Part shown: one piece after another, positions 1 through 10,508 of the stretch
Position numbering within the stretch: the first letter of the stretch is position 1
How the letters are laid out: each line of letters begins with the position of its first letter
Assembly (NCBI RefSeq): GCF_000152865.1
Contig: NZ_CH672390.1
Location: 248,001-312,000, forward strand
DNA length: 64,000 nucleotides
Source: Erythrobacter sp. NAP1
GTDB lineage: Bacteria > Pseudomonadota > Alphaproteobacteria > Sphingomonadales > Sphingomonadaceae
Direction of reading: 5' to 3'
The notes under the pieces: generated by a model
What the model was told of the DNA's origin: nothing
The model's database searches: none
The model's input: only the letters and a program-made list of their open reading frames with translations
Position numbers and translations under genes: made by a program

Positions 1-3000
1 AGACCGCTCCGTCAGCGAGCAGGTTCAGACCACCCGTCAGCGCCATATCGCCGACAATCGTGGCAGTTCCGCCGCGAGCGACGGCGTTGAGGGTCTGCGC
101 GGTGACCGTACCCAGCGTGAGAGATCCTGCCGCATCGAAGATCGCCGTTGTGGCAACGTCGATGTCTTCCTCGGCTTCGATATCGCCATCCGACGAGCTT
201 GCGAGCAGGGCATTGGCCGTGATCTGTGCAAGGCGGATGAGGCCGGTTGCATCAAGGCTCAGCGAGTTGTCGACATTGACAACGCCAAGCAGATTGATGT
301 CGCCGTTTTGCGCGACAGCATCAATCGAGCCCGCATCGATCTGACCGATCGAAACGCCGCCCGCCGAGAGCAGGTCGACGGCACCTGCGATGTCGAATGC
401 CCCATCAAGAACAATGTTGCCTGTACCCGTCACGGCATTAAGGGACCCGGCCGTCACGTCGACTAGCTGGATCGCTCCCAAAGCATTGAGGTCGAGCAGG
501 CCGTCAAGAGTGACGGGCGCTACCGAGCTGATATCACCGGCTTGCGCGACGGCTCTGAGCGAGCTTGCGCCAATCTGGCCGAGCGTGATGCCCTGCGCAG
601 AAAGCAGGTCAACGGCACCGGTAAAGTCGAAAACGCCATCGAGCGTGATGTCACCGCTGCGCGAACGCGCGATGAGAGATGCGGCTACCACGTCGGTCAG
701 GGTGATCGCGCCGGCTGCGTCGAGGTCGAGCAGACCCGTGAGCATGATCGGAGCGGTTGAGGTGATGTCACCTCCGCCCGAGCGGGCGACAATTGAATCG
801 GCGATGATGCCAGCCAGTTCGATCGATTCCTCGGTCGTGATCGTAACCGTTCCGCCGGCCGAGTTGACCGTGCCAGTCATGATCATGCCGTTCGCCGCGT
901 TGAGCGACAGCGATCCTGCGGTGAGATTGCCGACATCTATGCCCGCGGCTGAATCGATGATCAGCGTACCTTGCGTTGCAAGATTTGTCTCAGTCGTGAC
1001 GCCTCCTGACGTCGTGATCAGCTGCAACCCTTCCGTCGCTGTCACCGTGCCCGGTACAGGCGCTGGATCGGGTGGCGGTGCATTGGGATCGACTTCAGGC
1101 AGAACGATTGCCCCTGCATTGACTGCGAAGAGGCGAGAATTGACTTGCGAGCTGTCGAGCGTGAGCTGGAGTTCACCCGTCGTTGCAATGTCGATCACAT
1201 CCGAAGTCAGCGTCGCATTCTCAAGCACGACGCCATAAGGAGTGGTGACCGCCGGGGTGCCATCGTCGAACAGGAAGTCCGCGGGTGCGTCGCCGAATAG
1301 CTGGATATCGATCGAGCCGACCTGCGCATCTGCCTGGCGAACGAAGAAGCTGCCGGAGAGGGCAAAATTGTTTGCGCCAGCGACCGCACCGTCGCCGCCA
1401 ATTCCGCTCGATCGTGCGAAGAAGCTGCCGAGGTTCAGGCTACCGCGACCCGGATTTTCGAAGGCCTGCGTGACTGCGGCTGCAACACTACCGCCGACGC
1501 CGTCGCCGCCATTGCCCTGTGTTTGGCCGGTCCCACCATTGCCGCCGGTCCCGTTGCTTTCGAAATTGACGCTATCTGCGGTGACGTTGGCACCGCGAAC
1601 AAGAAAAGTCAGGCTACCGCCCAGACCAAGGCCGCCATCGCCGCCCGTGCCAGACGATGCGGCTCCGCCTTCGCCACCGGTGTTCTGTTGGAACGCCGTA
1701 ATGGTCGTGAACGTGGCCGAGCCATTGAATACATCAGGAATAGAGGCGCCGCTTGCTGTACCGATGTTGAGGCTGCCGCCGAACGCTTCGCCGCCGACGC
1801 CACCATTCGCGCCTGCGCCACCGTTGCCGCCGAAGGCGAGCAGGTCGATCGTGGTTGCGCCATTGACTATCAGAGTGCCATCGAATGCGCGGGCGAGGAT
1901 GATCCCGCCGATGCCGGTTGCGTCGCCACCAGCGCCCCCGTCAGCGCCGTTGAGGCCATTGCCGCCATCACCGCCTCGGATCGTGGCGTCGATATCAATT
2001 GAACCGACCTCGATCAGCGTAGGCAGGTCACCCGGCGTATTGAAGGCATCGACGCGGAAGTTGAAACCAGATGCATTGCCGCCCGCGCCAGGCATATCGC
2101 TTGCAAGCGCATTACCGCCGACCGCGCTAACATTCATGTCGAGGAGACCGGAGATCGAAATCGTCCCCTGCCGTCCAATCACACTGAGAGACACACCGCC
2201 CGCGTCGCCGCCGGTCTGACCATCACCGCCCTTGGCGCTGGAGGTAAAGACTGCATCGCCATCGACGAGGACACTGCCGTTGAAGGAGAAGATCTCGGCA
2301 GGCCCGGCTGTTGCGAACCCGCCAAGGCCCTGAGGGGCTGTTCCGCCGGTTGCATCGCTGAACAGGTCGACATTGCCGTTGATCGTCAACTCGCCTTCAT
2401 TGCCGCCGAACAGGACGGCGTTGAAACTGGTCGCAGCTCCTCCGTCTCCGCCAGATTGGCCAGCGTTCCCGCCGCGCGCATTGCTGCTTGCAAGAATCTC
2501 TGCGTTGATCGTGGCGGTGCCGCCAAAGATGATCTCGCCCGTTAACGGATCGAATGAGGGCTCAAAGCTGATCGCCGCGCGGTTTGCCGTTGCCGCGCCG
2601 CCATTGCCGAACCCGCCGGGTGCGATGCTGCCACCGAATGCGCTTGCAAATATGTCGAGTACTTCAGCGTTGAGAACGCTTCCGTCGTTCAGCGAGATAA
2701 AGGTCTCGGATGACGTGGCCAGCCCCGCATCGCCGCCATTTGATCCACCGCCACGTGCAACTGATCCGATCGAAACCGTGCCGGGCACGTTGAGAGTACT
2801 GACTTGAAGATTGAGACCCATGGGGGCCGTAGTGGCCTCGCCGCCACCGACTGCGCTGTTTCCGACGCCGCGACCGCCGGTTGCGCTTGCCAAGACTTCA
2901 AGATCACCGCCGATATTGACCGAAGAGCCGACGAAAGACGGCGAGAAATTGCCTGCGTTCGCAAAGCCGCCAAGTTGGCCATCGCCGCCGGTTGCAGTTC

Positions 3001-6000
3001 CGATAAGGCGCAGCGCACCTTCGAAATCGACAGTGGAGTTGAACGTGTCGATCGCGAAAGTGGTAAAGTTGGCACCGCCGCCTAGTCCGTCATCGGTTCC
3101 GTTGCCACCGGTGGATGTGATCGTGATCGGTTCCAGAGCAATCGTGACGTCGCTATCATTTATGGAGATCCGGCTGAATTCTGTGACAGCCTCGCCGCCT
3201 CCGCTACGCTGTGCTCCTCCGACTGCGGACCCACCTTCAGCGCGGATGGTAAACGCCAGGCGGCCGAGGTCGGTGGTCGTGTTGGAGACACTGAGGAAAG
3301 TGCCGGCAGTACGGGCGACCCCGCCAAACCGGTCATTGGCTGAGGTGTCCCCTGCCAACGCGATACTGTTCACTGTGAGCGGATTGCCGACCACGTTCGG
3401 AAGATCAACAACCGCGCCATTGGTGATGTCGACGAAGATCTGGCCGGAAACGGCATCGCCGCCATTGCTCGTGACGCCTTGCCCTCCGAACGCATTGGTC
3501 GACAGGAAGTCGAGCTCGCCATTGGCTGCATTTCCGGTCACATTTGGTGACACGACCCGCAACAAGCTCCCCGGACCGTCTACCCTTAGGAAGATCGTCC
3601 CTCCGGATGCATTACCGGCAATGGTGCCATTGTCATTGCCGCCTTGCGCGTCTGCTGAAAGGGCAAGCTCATTGACAGTGAGCACACCTCCATTGCCGAC
3701 GAATACGTCCGCCGTGCCCGCAGATGCATTCCCGCCAAGTCCTGCGACCGTATCAGATCCGATGCGAAGAATACCTGCGATCGAGACATCGCTGTTCCCG
3801 AATGACGAAAGCCGCGCAAAGTCACCTGCGGCGCCAAGGCCGTCCGTCGCGCCTGGGCGACGGCTACCGGCATCGAGCGTCACATCGCCTTCGAAGATAG
3901 CGATGGCGCCGTTCTGGATGTCGATCGAGGCGCTACCGGCCCGGACAACTCCATCAAAGTCCTGATCTTCGAGCCCGTTGGATACGACGAGTACGTCGCC
4001 GCGCACGGTCAGGCTCGAACCACCGAATGCGTTGAGGCTGGCGAAACCGGCGTCGCCGCCGAAATTCGGCGCGCTTGCGTCGAGAAAGACGGAGCCGTCG
4101 ATGAGTAGCGAGCCGGGAATGCCGGTGTTGAAGTCCTGATTGACAGAAACTTGGGCAAAGCCGCCTGCAAGATCGACATTCCCGTTAATCGTCGCAGAGC
4201 CGCCTCTGAAGTCGAGGATGATGCCGGACGTGTTCCCGAGGCTTCCGTCGCCATCGAGCGCAAACGCGGTGGCCTCAATACCCGAGAGAATGTCGACGAC
4301 GCTGTTCTCGAAGTTGAGGGCGAGCGTGTTGACATCGAGCGTCCCGTTACCGCCCAAGCCGTCTGCCGAGCCCGAGCCTGCCTGAGCAAACAGATCGATG
4401 ATCCCGACGCCGAAATCGAGGTCTGCGTTAAATGTGTTGAACTGACTGAACCCGGCAAAGACGTTGCCGCCGAAGCTGCGCTCTGCCGCTCCGATCGCGG
4501 AACCGGCCGTCGTCGACTGAACGATCGAAATCGTGCCAAGGCTTGCAGTAGCGTCATTGACGCTCAGGAAGATATTGCCGGTAGTTGCATCGCCAGCAAA
4601 GCTGTCGCTTGCTCCGGTATCTCCACCTCGAACCAGATTCCGAATTCGGAACGGGTTGGTCGAAACGTTCGCAAAATTGGCAGTCGCGCCGCTCGATATG
4701 TTGAAGTCGATGAAGCCGCCGCTGGCTGACCCGCCAACGCCGACCGTTCCTTCACCGCCGATTGCTCCCGCAACCATCAGGTCGAGCCCGTTCGGATTAC
4801 CGGTTAAGACATCCAGCAAGCTTCCTGGTCCGGAGATATCGATGCGGGTGTTGCCCCCGAATGCCATGCCCCCGCCAAAGCCGATATCGTCGCCGCCAAA
4901 TGCGACTGCGCTGAGGCTCAGGCCGCCAGTGCTGAACGCGCTGCCGTTGAGGACGATGACTTGCGAATTCGTGGCAAAGGCACTCGCGCCGCCGCCCGCG
5001 AAAGCGTCGGTATTGAGCTGAGTGAAACCACCAACCGTAAGCGTACCGCCGTCTACAAGAAACACCTCGGCGGAACCGCCAATGGCATCGATCCCGGAAC
5101 TGTCCTCGACCAGATTGATGCTGCCATCGAGCGTGAGATCGCCGCCGATGCTGATTGAGCTGCCCGCATCACGCGCGCTGATCGTTACGAAACCGCTGTT
5201 GACTAAGCTATCGTCGTTGATGTCGCCTTGGGCGTTCGAGGCCCCGAAATAGTTACCGCCGATCGTAATAGTCGAACCTTGGATCGCGGTCAGCTCAGAA
5301 CTGCCCGCATCAACGCCGAAATTCCCGAACTGGGAAATGAGCGACACGTCGCCGGTGATGTCGATCGTCGAGGGCGCACCGGTGTTGAAGTCCGCCAACG
5401 CTAAGATCTGCGCAAATCCGCCGGAAAAGAAGATGTCTCCACCGACAGTGAGGTTCGAACCGTCAACCGTCAAAGTGAATTGCTGGCCGAAGTCAGCATC
5501 GCCGTTACCATCGAAGCTGGTGCCCGACATGATCAGATCGCCGCCGACTGTCAGGTCAGTGGCAAAGAGGTTTATATTGAATGCGCCGGGGTTGAAGATC
5601 GCTCCACCAAGGCCTTCGCCAAGCGAACCGGCACCGCCCGCCGCCAGATACGAAACATCAAGTCCACCTAGGTCAAAGGTGGAATTGCCAATGTTGAAGA
5701 ACGTGCTGTCGATCTGCGCCGCGCCGCCGCTGGCGCCGGTGGTGGGCGCTGGGTTGCCCTGCATGTCGAAGCGGGTGTCCGCATTGCCGCCCATGGATTC
5801 CACGAGGATCGAAAGCTGACCGAGATCGCCTGAGGCGTTGTCGATCTGGATCTGGCTGAACCCGGCAAAGGCGTTTCCGCCGACGCCTTGATCGGAAGGC
5901 GCATCGCCGCCGACCGCTCGGTTGATTATCCGAAGCGGGTTTAGCGGATCGGAGGGCAGGAAAATCTGTGCCCCGTTCGAAACGTTCAGGGCGAACCCGG

Positions 6001-7840
6001 CAGTCGTCGCAATTCCGCCAGCGCCGCCCGGCTCCCCACCGGCTTGTCCAGACCCCGCGAACGCCTGAGCGGAAAGGAAATCAAAGCCGCCGGTCGTGTT
6101 GGGCGCCTGGACCTGAAGATTGGTGCCCGCTCCATCGAGGTTGATGGAAACAAAACCTGCGTCTGCGGCGCCTCCGGTTCCGACGAATTCACTGCCTCCC
6201 GCTGCGTTCGCGCTCAGGCTGAGCTCGCCCGTTACAAGCTGGCCACCGTTGCCGAGCGAGAGATTTGCCGGGCCTGCGGAGGCTGCGGCCCCTGGGCCGG
6301 AACTGACATTGGTGCTGATGCGGGTGAGCCCGCCGACATCAACGTCCGAGAGGTCGGCAATGCTGATGAGAGCACCCGCGGTCGAGCCGCCAATGCCGTT
6401 GAACAATGAAAAGGGGTCGATCCCACTGATGACACTGAGATCGCCGCCAACGACGACGCTGCTGTTGCTGCCCACCGAAAGATTTGCAGACCCGCCCCGC
6501 AGAACGCCATCGCCGTCCGCATCCGTCGTAGCGATCGAGGAGATGAGCGCGTCGCCACCGATATTGAGCAGCGCTCCGTTGTTGACGTTGACGTTCGCGT
6601 CGCCGACGTCGGACCCGAAGAAGGGATTTCGCGTGCGGGCTGCGAAATTGCCCCCGATGTCGATCGGACCGTCGGCGTCGATGAAAAGGTCGATGCCGCC
6701 AGCGGTCAGATCGAGGTCGCCTGCGAAATTCGCCGGGTCACCGAAAAAGCCAAGGATCCCCAACGCGGCGTTGGCAATCACGTCGGAAGTCGCCGTGATG
6801 CCTGAACCGAAACCAAAGTCGAACGTGTCGAAATTGATCGACTCTTCGCCGGTACCTGCGAGCGAGCTCGTATCGATATCGCCGACCGTAATGTTGAAGC
6901 CGGCAGAAAGGACGACCGCCTCGCCTTCCATGCTGGCCGATTGCGCGATGTCGAAGCCGAGTTCAGCGCCGCCAAGGATCGCAAGCGTGGTCGCGGTGTT
7001 CTTGCCAATCGCCACAAGGTAAGCGCGATGGTTGTCGCCCGGACCTGTGCTTGCAGGTCCGCCGATAGCGCCCCTGACCGCCAGCGCGTCTGTATTGTCT
7101 TCAGTGCCGATATCGACCTGGATATCGAACAGGCCATCAGGGCTGAAAGTGATTGTGCCAGCTTCACCGGCGACCAGTGCGGCTGAGCCGTTTACGTTGA
7201 TGTCGCCATTATGCTCGATCCGCGGAGCGAACAGCGCGACGTAGCTGCCCTCAGCCAGCGCATTGATCTGTGCGCCCTGGTCGATGACAATATTCGAGAA
7301 GCTGTCGGCCTGCTGGAACTGGACCTGGTTGCTGCCATTGATGAAGCCACCACTGCCGTTGGTGAGCGGAGCAGCGGTGGTGAGGCCAAGGCTGCCTACA
7401 TCGATGACCGCGTTCGACCCGATAACGATCCCGCCGGGCGTATAGAAGTATACGGTGCCCCCGATGCTGCCCTGAACCTGCGAGATGATGTTGCCGTCGA
7501 GAATGATCCGGCGCGATAAGTCCTCGGGCAGGATGCGGTTGAGAACGGCAAAGTCGGTGATCCCGGTGCCATTCTCAAACGTCGCCGTGGTTCCGGCCTG
7601 CTGGAACAGAATGTCGCCGAAACCCTGGTTGTCGTCCGGCGTCCAGTCGATGACGGCACTGTTGGATTCGACCGTGATATTGGTCGTGCCGGCCCCTTCG
7701 GTGATCGTGGCTGCCCCTTCGGCGACGACGCCTTGTCCCTCGAATGACTGCGCAAAAGCAGGCGCCGAGGCGAAGGCTATGCCCGTTGCAAGAGCCATTG
7801 CCGAACACTGCGCCATCTTAAGCTGGGTTTTGTAGGCCAC
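1..7840 (-). CDS. TpsA-type filamentous haemagglutinin-like adhesin (C-terminus beyond window)
   Basis: Giant exported adhesin of a two-partner secretion system, expected to be threaded through the outer membrane by the TpsB encoded just upstream. One frame stays open for 2613 codons to the window edge; I checked it at both ends and near position 4000. GTG is the chosen start: it has an AGGA ribosome site and lies 16 nt after the tpsB stop, whereas the ATG at codon 9 has none. Residues 1-31 form a signal peptide ending in AFAQ. Residues about 45-290 are the haemagglutination/TPS domain, with the motif TPGGIVIGSNAVIDVG at 134-149 (the usual NPNG is TPGG here). A long glycine-rich beta-helical region follows. 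A Pro-rich linker near residue 2250 leads into C-terminal 78-aa repeats (234 nt) built on GAVDLLSA. No cysteine pair or anchor is visible because the C-terminus is missing. Confidence 0.9.
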   Translation of the reverse strand, partial: MAYKTQLKMAQCSAMALATGIAFASAPAFAQSFEGQGVVAEGAATITEGAGTTNITVESNSAVIDWTPDDNQGFGDILFQQAGTTATFENGTGITDFAVLNRILPEDLSRRIILDGNIISQVQGSIGGTVYFYTPGGIVIGSNAVIDVGSLGLTTAAPLTNGSGGFINGSNQVQFQQADSFSNIVIDQGAQINALAEGSYVALFAPRIEHNGDINVNGSAALVAGEAGTITFSPDGLFDIQVDIGTEDNTDALAVRGAIGGPASTGPGDNHRAYLVAIGKNTATTLAILGGAELGFDIAQSASMEGEAVVLSAGFNITVGDIDTSSLAGTGEESINFDTFDFGFGSGITATSDVIANAALGILGFFGDPANFAGDLDLTAGGIDLFIDADGPIDIGGNFAARTRNPFFGSDVGDANVNVNNGALLNIGGDALISSIATTDADGDGVLRGGSANLSVGSNSSVVVGGDLSVISGIDPFSLFNGIGGSTAGALISIADLSDVDVGGLTRISTNVSSGPGAAASAGPANLSLGNGGQLVTGELSLSANAAGGSEFVGTGGAADAGFVSINLDGAGTNLQVQAPNTTGGFDFLSAQAFAGSGQAGGEPGGAGGIATTAGFALNVSNGAQIFLPSDPLNPLRIINRAVGGDAPSDQGVGGNAFAGFSQIQIDNASGDLGQLSILVESMGGNADTRFDMQGNPAPTTGASGGAAQIDSTFFNIGNSTFDLGGLDVSYLAAGGAGSLGEGLGGAIFNPGAFNINLFATDLTVGGDLIMSGTSFDGNGDADFGQQFTLTVDGSNLTVGGDIFFSGGFAQILALADFNTGAPSTIDITGDVSLISQFGNFGVDAGSSELTAIQGSTITIGGNYFGASNAQGDINDDSLVNSGFVTISARDAGSSISIGGDLTLDGSINLVEDSSGIDAIGGSAEVFLVDGGTLTVGGFTQLNTDAFAGGGASAFATNSQVIVLNGSAFSTGGLSLSAVAFGGDDIGFGGGMAFGGNTRIDISGPGSLLDVLTGNPNGLDLMVAGAIGGEGTVGVGGSASGGFIDFNISSGATANFANVSTNPFRIRNLVRGGDTGASDSFAGDATTGNIFLSVNDATASLGTISIVQSTTAGSAIGAAERSFGGNVFAGFSQFNTFNADLDFGVGIIDLFAQAGSGSADGLGGNGTLDVNTLALNFENSVVDILSGIEATAFALDGDGSLGNTSGIILDFRGGSATINGNVDLAGGFAQVSVNQDFNTGIPGSLLIDGSVFLDASAPNFGGDAGFASLNAFGGSSLTVRGDVLVVSNGLEDQDFDGVVRAGSASIDIQNGAIAIFEGDVTLDAGSRRPGATDGLGAAGDFARLSSFGNSDVSIAGILRIGSDTVAGLGGNASAGTADVFVGNGGVLTVNELALSADAQGGNDNGTIAGNASGGTIFLRVDGPGSLLRVVSPNVTGNAANGELDFLSTNAFGGQGVTSNGGDAVSGQIFVDITNGAVVDLPNVVGNPLTVNSIALAGDTSANDRFGGVARTAGTFLSVSNTTTDLGRLAFTIRAEGGSAVGGAQRSGGGEAVTEFSRISINDSDVTIALEPITITSTGGNGTDDGLGGGANFTTFAIDTFNSTVDFEGALRLIGTATGGDGQLGGFANAGNFSPSFVGSSVNIGGDLEVLASATGGRGVGNSAVGGGEATTAPMGLNLQVSTLNVPGTVSIGSVARGGGSNGGDAGLATSSETFISLNDGSVLNAEVLDIFASAFGGSIAPGGFGNGGAATANRAAISFEPSFDPLTGEIIFGGTATINAEILASSNARGGNAGQSGGDGGAATSFNAVLFGGNEGELTINGNVDLFSDATGGTAPQGLGGFATAGPAEIFSFNGSVLVDGDAVFTSSAKGGDGQTGGDAGGVSLSVIGRQGTISISGLLDMNVSAVGGNALASDMPGAGGNASGFNFRVDAFNTPGDLPTLIEVGSIDIDATIRGGDGGNGLNGADGGAGGDATGIGGIILARAFDGTLIVNGATTIDLLAFGGNGGAGANGGVGGEAFGGSLNIGTASGASIPDVFNGSATFTTITAFQQNTGGEGGAASSGTGGDGGLGLGGSLTFLVRGANVTADSVNFESNGTGGNGGTGQTQGNGGDGVGGSVAAAVTQAFENPGRGSLNLGSFFARSSGIGGDGAVAGANNFALSGSFFVRQADAQVGSIDIQLFGDAPADFLFDDGTPAVTTPYGVVLENATLTSDVIDIATTGELQLTLDSSQVNSRLFAVNAGAIVLPEVDPNAPPPDPAPVPGTVTATEGLQLITTSGGVTTETNLATQGTLIIDSAAGIDVGNLTAGSLSLNAANGMIMTGTVNSAGGTVTITTEESIELAGIIADSIVARSGGGDITSTAPIMLTGLLDLDAAGAITLTDVVAASLIARSRSGDITLDGVFDFTGAVDLLSAQGITLGQIGASSLRAVAQAGDISSVAPVTLDGLLDLNALGAIQLVDVTAGSLNAVTGTGNIVLDGAFDIAGAVDLLSAGGVSIGQIDAGSIDAVAQNGDINLLGVVNVDNSLSLDATGLIRLAQITANALLASSSDGDIEAEEDIDVATTAIFDAAGSLTLGTVTAQTLNAVARGGTATIVGDMALTGGLNLLADGAV

Positions 7841-7856
7841 GATCAATTCCTAACGC

Positions 7857-9593
7857 TTAGAAGCTTGCAGTGAGTGTGAAGAGCACGCGAACATCGCCTC
7901 GTTCGGGTTGAAGCCCGGCGCGCTTGAGCGGGACTGCGACCAGCGCATCGAGACCGTACCGGCCACCGAATGACAGGCGTGCGCCCGCTCCGGTCGAGTA
8001 GAGTTCGTCGTTCGGCTCCGCGCCCTCGTTCCAGATCTTGGCGAGGTCGAAGAAGGCATAGGGCTGGACAGCAAGGTCGCCCGCTCCGGCAATCGGGAGC
8101 GTCGCCGTGCGCAGTTCGGTCGTCATCGCTACGCCGCTGTCGCCGATGATCGTACCCGGATCATAGCCGCGCCCGACGGTGAAGTTGCCCGCTGCGAACT
8201 CTTCGAAGCCGAACAGACCGCCGCCAAGCGACAATTGCGCGCGCGGCCTGAAGGACAGCGCGAAGAGCTCGGAGAGCGCAAGCTCAAGATCGCCGGTAGC
8301 ACGCAGGATCGAGGAGGAGGGGCTGCCATCAAGCCGACCCGGATTGATCTGGCCCGCAGGACAGGTTGGGCCGAGGCACACCGAGGTGGCGCCGAAGATA
8401 TCGAGGCCCTGGCGAAACTCTAGGCTGGCCGAGGCCTGATATTGCGGCACGCGGTTTGCAAGGTCGATCGAATCGTATTCGACCCGCACCCAACCGACCC
8501 TGATCCGGTCGCGCGAGAGCGGGGCGATGAAGTCGACGTCCTGATCGATGTAGTCGAAGCCTGCGCTGGCGAAGAAATTCTCGCCCTGCGTCCTCAAAAT
8601 GGGGAAGCCCGCAGAGATGCCAGCGACCAGTGTTTCGGCCTGCAGGTCCGCAGCGGGAATTCCGGCGGCCGCTGCCGTGCCGAGATCGGGCGCGGTCCAT
8701 GCGTAGGTGAACTGGCCAGCGACGACCAATCCGTCACCGCCGGGGCGGAATTCGTGCCCTGCATTGATGACGTGCTGCTCGCTGAAATCGCTGCTTGCGA
8801 AATAGGACAGCGAAGTGACGTCGCCCAGACCCGTCAGACCGAAGAACTGAGCCTGCACCTGAGCGCCTAGCGGCCCCGTGGCATCGGCGCCATAATTCTG
8901 CATCGCGAAATTGAAAGCGTATTGCTCCCGCGTGACGGTGACTTCGCCGATGAGGTCGCCGGGTCCTTCGCCGCCGGGGCGGAGCGTGAGGTTGACCGTG
9001 TATCCGGGCAGATCGCGGGCAAGCAGCAGCGCGCGCTCCGCTTTGTTGCGGTCGAAAATCTCGTCTTCGGCGAGGCGGCCCAGATATTGCTGAAGCTTCG
9101 CTTCAGCACCGCGCGTTTCGCCGCGTGCCCGAACCGCGCTGATGCGACCGTAAAGCACTTCGAAATCGACCGAGCCGTCCTCGATCCTCTGCGTCGGAAC
9201 TTGCGTCGCAGCGAGATAGCCTTTGTCACGCAGGATCGTGGCCGCAGCATCGCGAATTTCGCACAGGACCGCCACCGGGTGCTCCTCACCCTCGAACGGT
9301 TTCCACGCCGGCTCAAGCTCTTGGGGCGTTGCGCCTTTGAGGCCGTTGAAGTTGACCTCGCGGATGGTCAGCGAGACGTCGGCATATTGGGGATCGGCAA
9401 GAGCGCAGGGCGAGCGTTCGATCCCGCCTTCGATTTCAAGTCGCGGGGCAGGGCGCGTTTCGGTCGGCGCTATTCCTTGAAGTTCTTCGCGAGTGGGAGC
9501 GATCTGTGCGCTTGCCTCGCTTGCGGTCACTAAACCAACCGGGCCAAGCGAAATAGCCAGGCCACCTGCAATGCAGGCCTTCTTCGTGCTCAT
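7857..9593 (-). CDS. TpsB two-partner secretion outer-membrane transporter (ShlB/FhaC/HecB family)
   Basis: Outer-membrane beta-barrel transporter of the Omp85/TpsB superfamily that secretes its cognate TpsA. The 578-residue length fits the family. Residues 1-30 form a signal peptide ending ASAQ. A POTRA_2 domain lies at roughly 60-135 (VSLTIREVNFNGLKG), a ShlB-type second POTRA region at about 140-215, and the C-terminal barrel ends in a terminal Phe (LTASF), as expected for BAM-recognised proteins. The ATG at 9593 is preferred over upstream TTG codons because AAGGGGG lies just ahead of it. The partner tpsA begins 16 nt after this stop, so the two are almost certainly co-transcribed. Confidence 0.93.
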   Translation of the reverse strand: MSTKKACIAGGLAISLGPVGLVTASEASAQIAPTREELQGIAPTETRPAPRLEIEGGIERSPCALADPQYADVSLTIREVNFNGLKGATPQELEPAWKPFEGEEHPVAVLCEIRDAAATILRDKGYLAATQVPTQRIEDGSVDFEVLYGRISAVRARGETRGAEAKLQQYLGRLAEDEIFDRNKAERALLLARDLPGYTVNLTLRPGGEGPGDLIGEVTVTREQYAFNFAMQNYGADATGPLGAQVQAQFFGLTGLGDVTSLSYFASSDFSEQHVINAGHEFRPGGDGLVVAGQFTYAWTAPDLGTAAAAGIPAADLQAETLVAGISAGFPILRTQGENFFASAGFDYIDQDVDFIAPLSRDRIRVGWVRVEYDSIDLANRVPQYQASASLEFRQGLDIFGATSVCLGPTCPAGQINPGRLDGSPSSSILRATGDLELALSELFALSFRPRAQLSLGGGLFGFEEFAAGNFTVGRGYDPGTIIGDSGVAMTTELRTATLPIAGAGDLAVQPYAFFDLAKIWNEGAEPNDELYSTGAGARLSFGGRYGLDALVAVPLKRAGLQPERGDVRVLFTLTASF

Positions 9594-9968
9594 TTTTCCC
9601 CCTTGCCGTCCCCGAGCCGGCAAACCCCACGAATGTGGCGTAACTCTAGATGCCGTGGGTCTTGGGGGAAAACAGGTCAGGCTGCAAGTGACTGGAATAC
9701 CTATTTTATGGGGTAACTTTATCTCATGGGATCGTTCACATCGGTTTCGCGCATATTTTGAACCCGTTAACCTGTAATACGCCAGATCAGATCCAATAAG
9801 GCGAGCCGTGCTTTGGTCTGTGCGCTAACAGGCAATCGCGCAGATCTAGGGTAAATGCCCTTGATTGATGCGCTTTATGGTTCGATGGTTGGGTGGGTGC
9901 ATGGTCCGGTCAATCGCTCGCAAGAAGCGGACATCCGGTGTTTGGGGAACTTACGAAGCTAATTTTGC
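9594..9968. other. Divergent intergenic region between tpsB and the coiled-coil/cyclase operon
   Basis: A 375-nt gap separates the two divergent transcription units and must hold both promoters. It is noticeably more AT-rich than the flanking genes. I could not find a convincing -35/-10 pair, operator or RNA structure for either direction. No plausible gene is present. Confidence 0.5.
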
Positions 9969-10508
9969 ATGTCTGAAAAACCATCCGAAGCTTTCGGCGA
10001 TCCGCTTGCGGAAAATCGCCAGTTGCAGCGTGCAATTGCGACCATGCGCGACGCGCTTGAGGACAAGGAACACGAGGCCCGGCGGCTGGTCCATGAAGCG
10101 CAAGCCGAAGCTGCTGGAGAGATCGCTCAGCTGAAGGAAACAGCCCAAAGTCTGCGTGATCAGCTGGAAGAAGAAGCTCTCGAAACCGAAGGCAAGATGC
10201 AAGCCGTGCGGGCCGAGGCCGCGGCTGAAATTCGCGAGCTTAAAGACACCGCGCAAGCGCTTCGCGAGGCCTTAGAAGATCAAAGGGCAGACGCTGCCCA
10301 GGCGCTTCAGGCCGAGCGTCAGAGCGCTCAAGCAGAGGCCGCCCAACTGCAACAGGCTCTACAGGATCAGCGCGCCGTGATCGATGAGCTGCGGGCGAGC
10401 CTTGAATCGGAAAAACAGGCGATGATCCGCGCCCATCGCGATGAAATCAGCGAGCTTGAAGCGATGGTCCAGAACCTGCGCGAACGGCTGACGGAGACAC
10501 AGGCATGA
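9969..10508 (+). CDS. Coiled-coil protein, translationally coupled to an adenylate cyclase
   Basis: A 179-residue, Ala/Glu/Gln/Arg-rich protein that is almost entirely heptad-like coiled coil from about residue 15 to 178. It has no signal peptide, membrane segment or catalytic motif, so it is probably cytoplasmic. Internal near-repeats (QLKETAQSLRDQLEEE and ELKDTAQALREALEDQ) suggest growth by duplication. The stop overlaps the next start as ATGA, which implies coupled translation and similar amounts of the two proteins. I infer a scaffold or regulatory partner for the cyclase; no family is recognised. There is no clear ribosome site before this ATG, so the start is less certain than the frame. 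Confidence 0.75.
   Translation: MSEKPSEAFGDPLAENRQLQRAIATMRDALEDKEHEARRLVHEAQAEAAGEIAQLKETAQSLRDQLEEEALETEGKMQAVRAEAAAEIRELKDTAQALREALEDQRADAAQALQAERQSAQAEAAQLQQALQDQRAVIDELRASLESEKQAMIRAHRDEISELEAMVQNLRERLTETQA

Noticed and set aside
1-1000. Regular repeats that could suggest a CRISPR array or satellite
   Set aside because: The period is about 234 nt, repeats are degenerate at DNA level and keep the reading frame, so they are protein repeats of the adhesin.
390-3965. Long plus-strand open frames rich in Pro, Ser and Ala opposite the adhesin gene
   Set aside because: They are antisense shadows of the Gly/Ala-rich tpsA codons; no ribosome site or recognisable domain, and the minus-strand frame is continuous with signal peptide and TPS domain.
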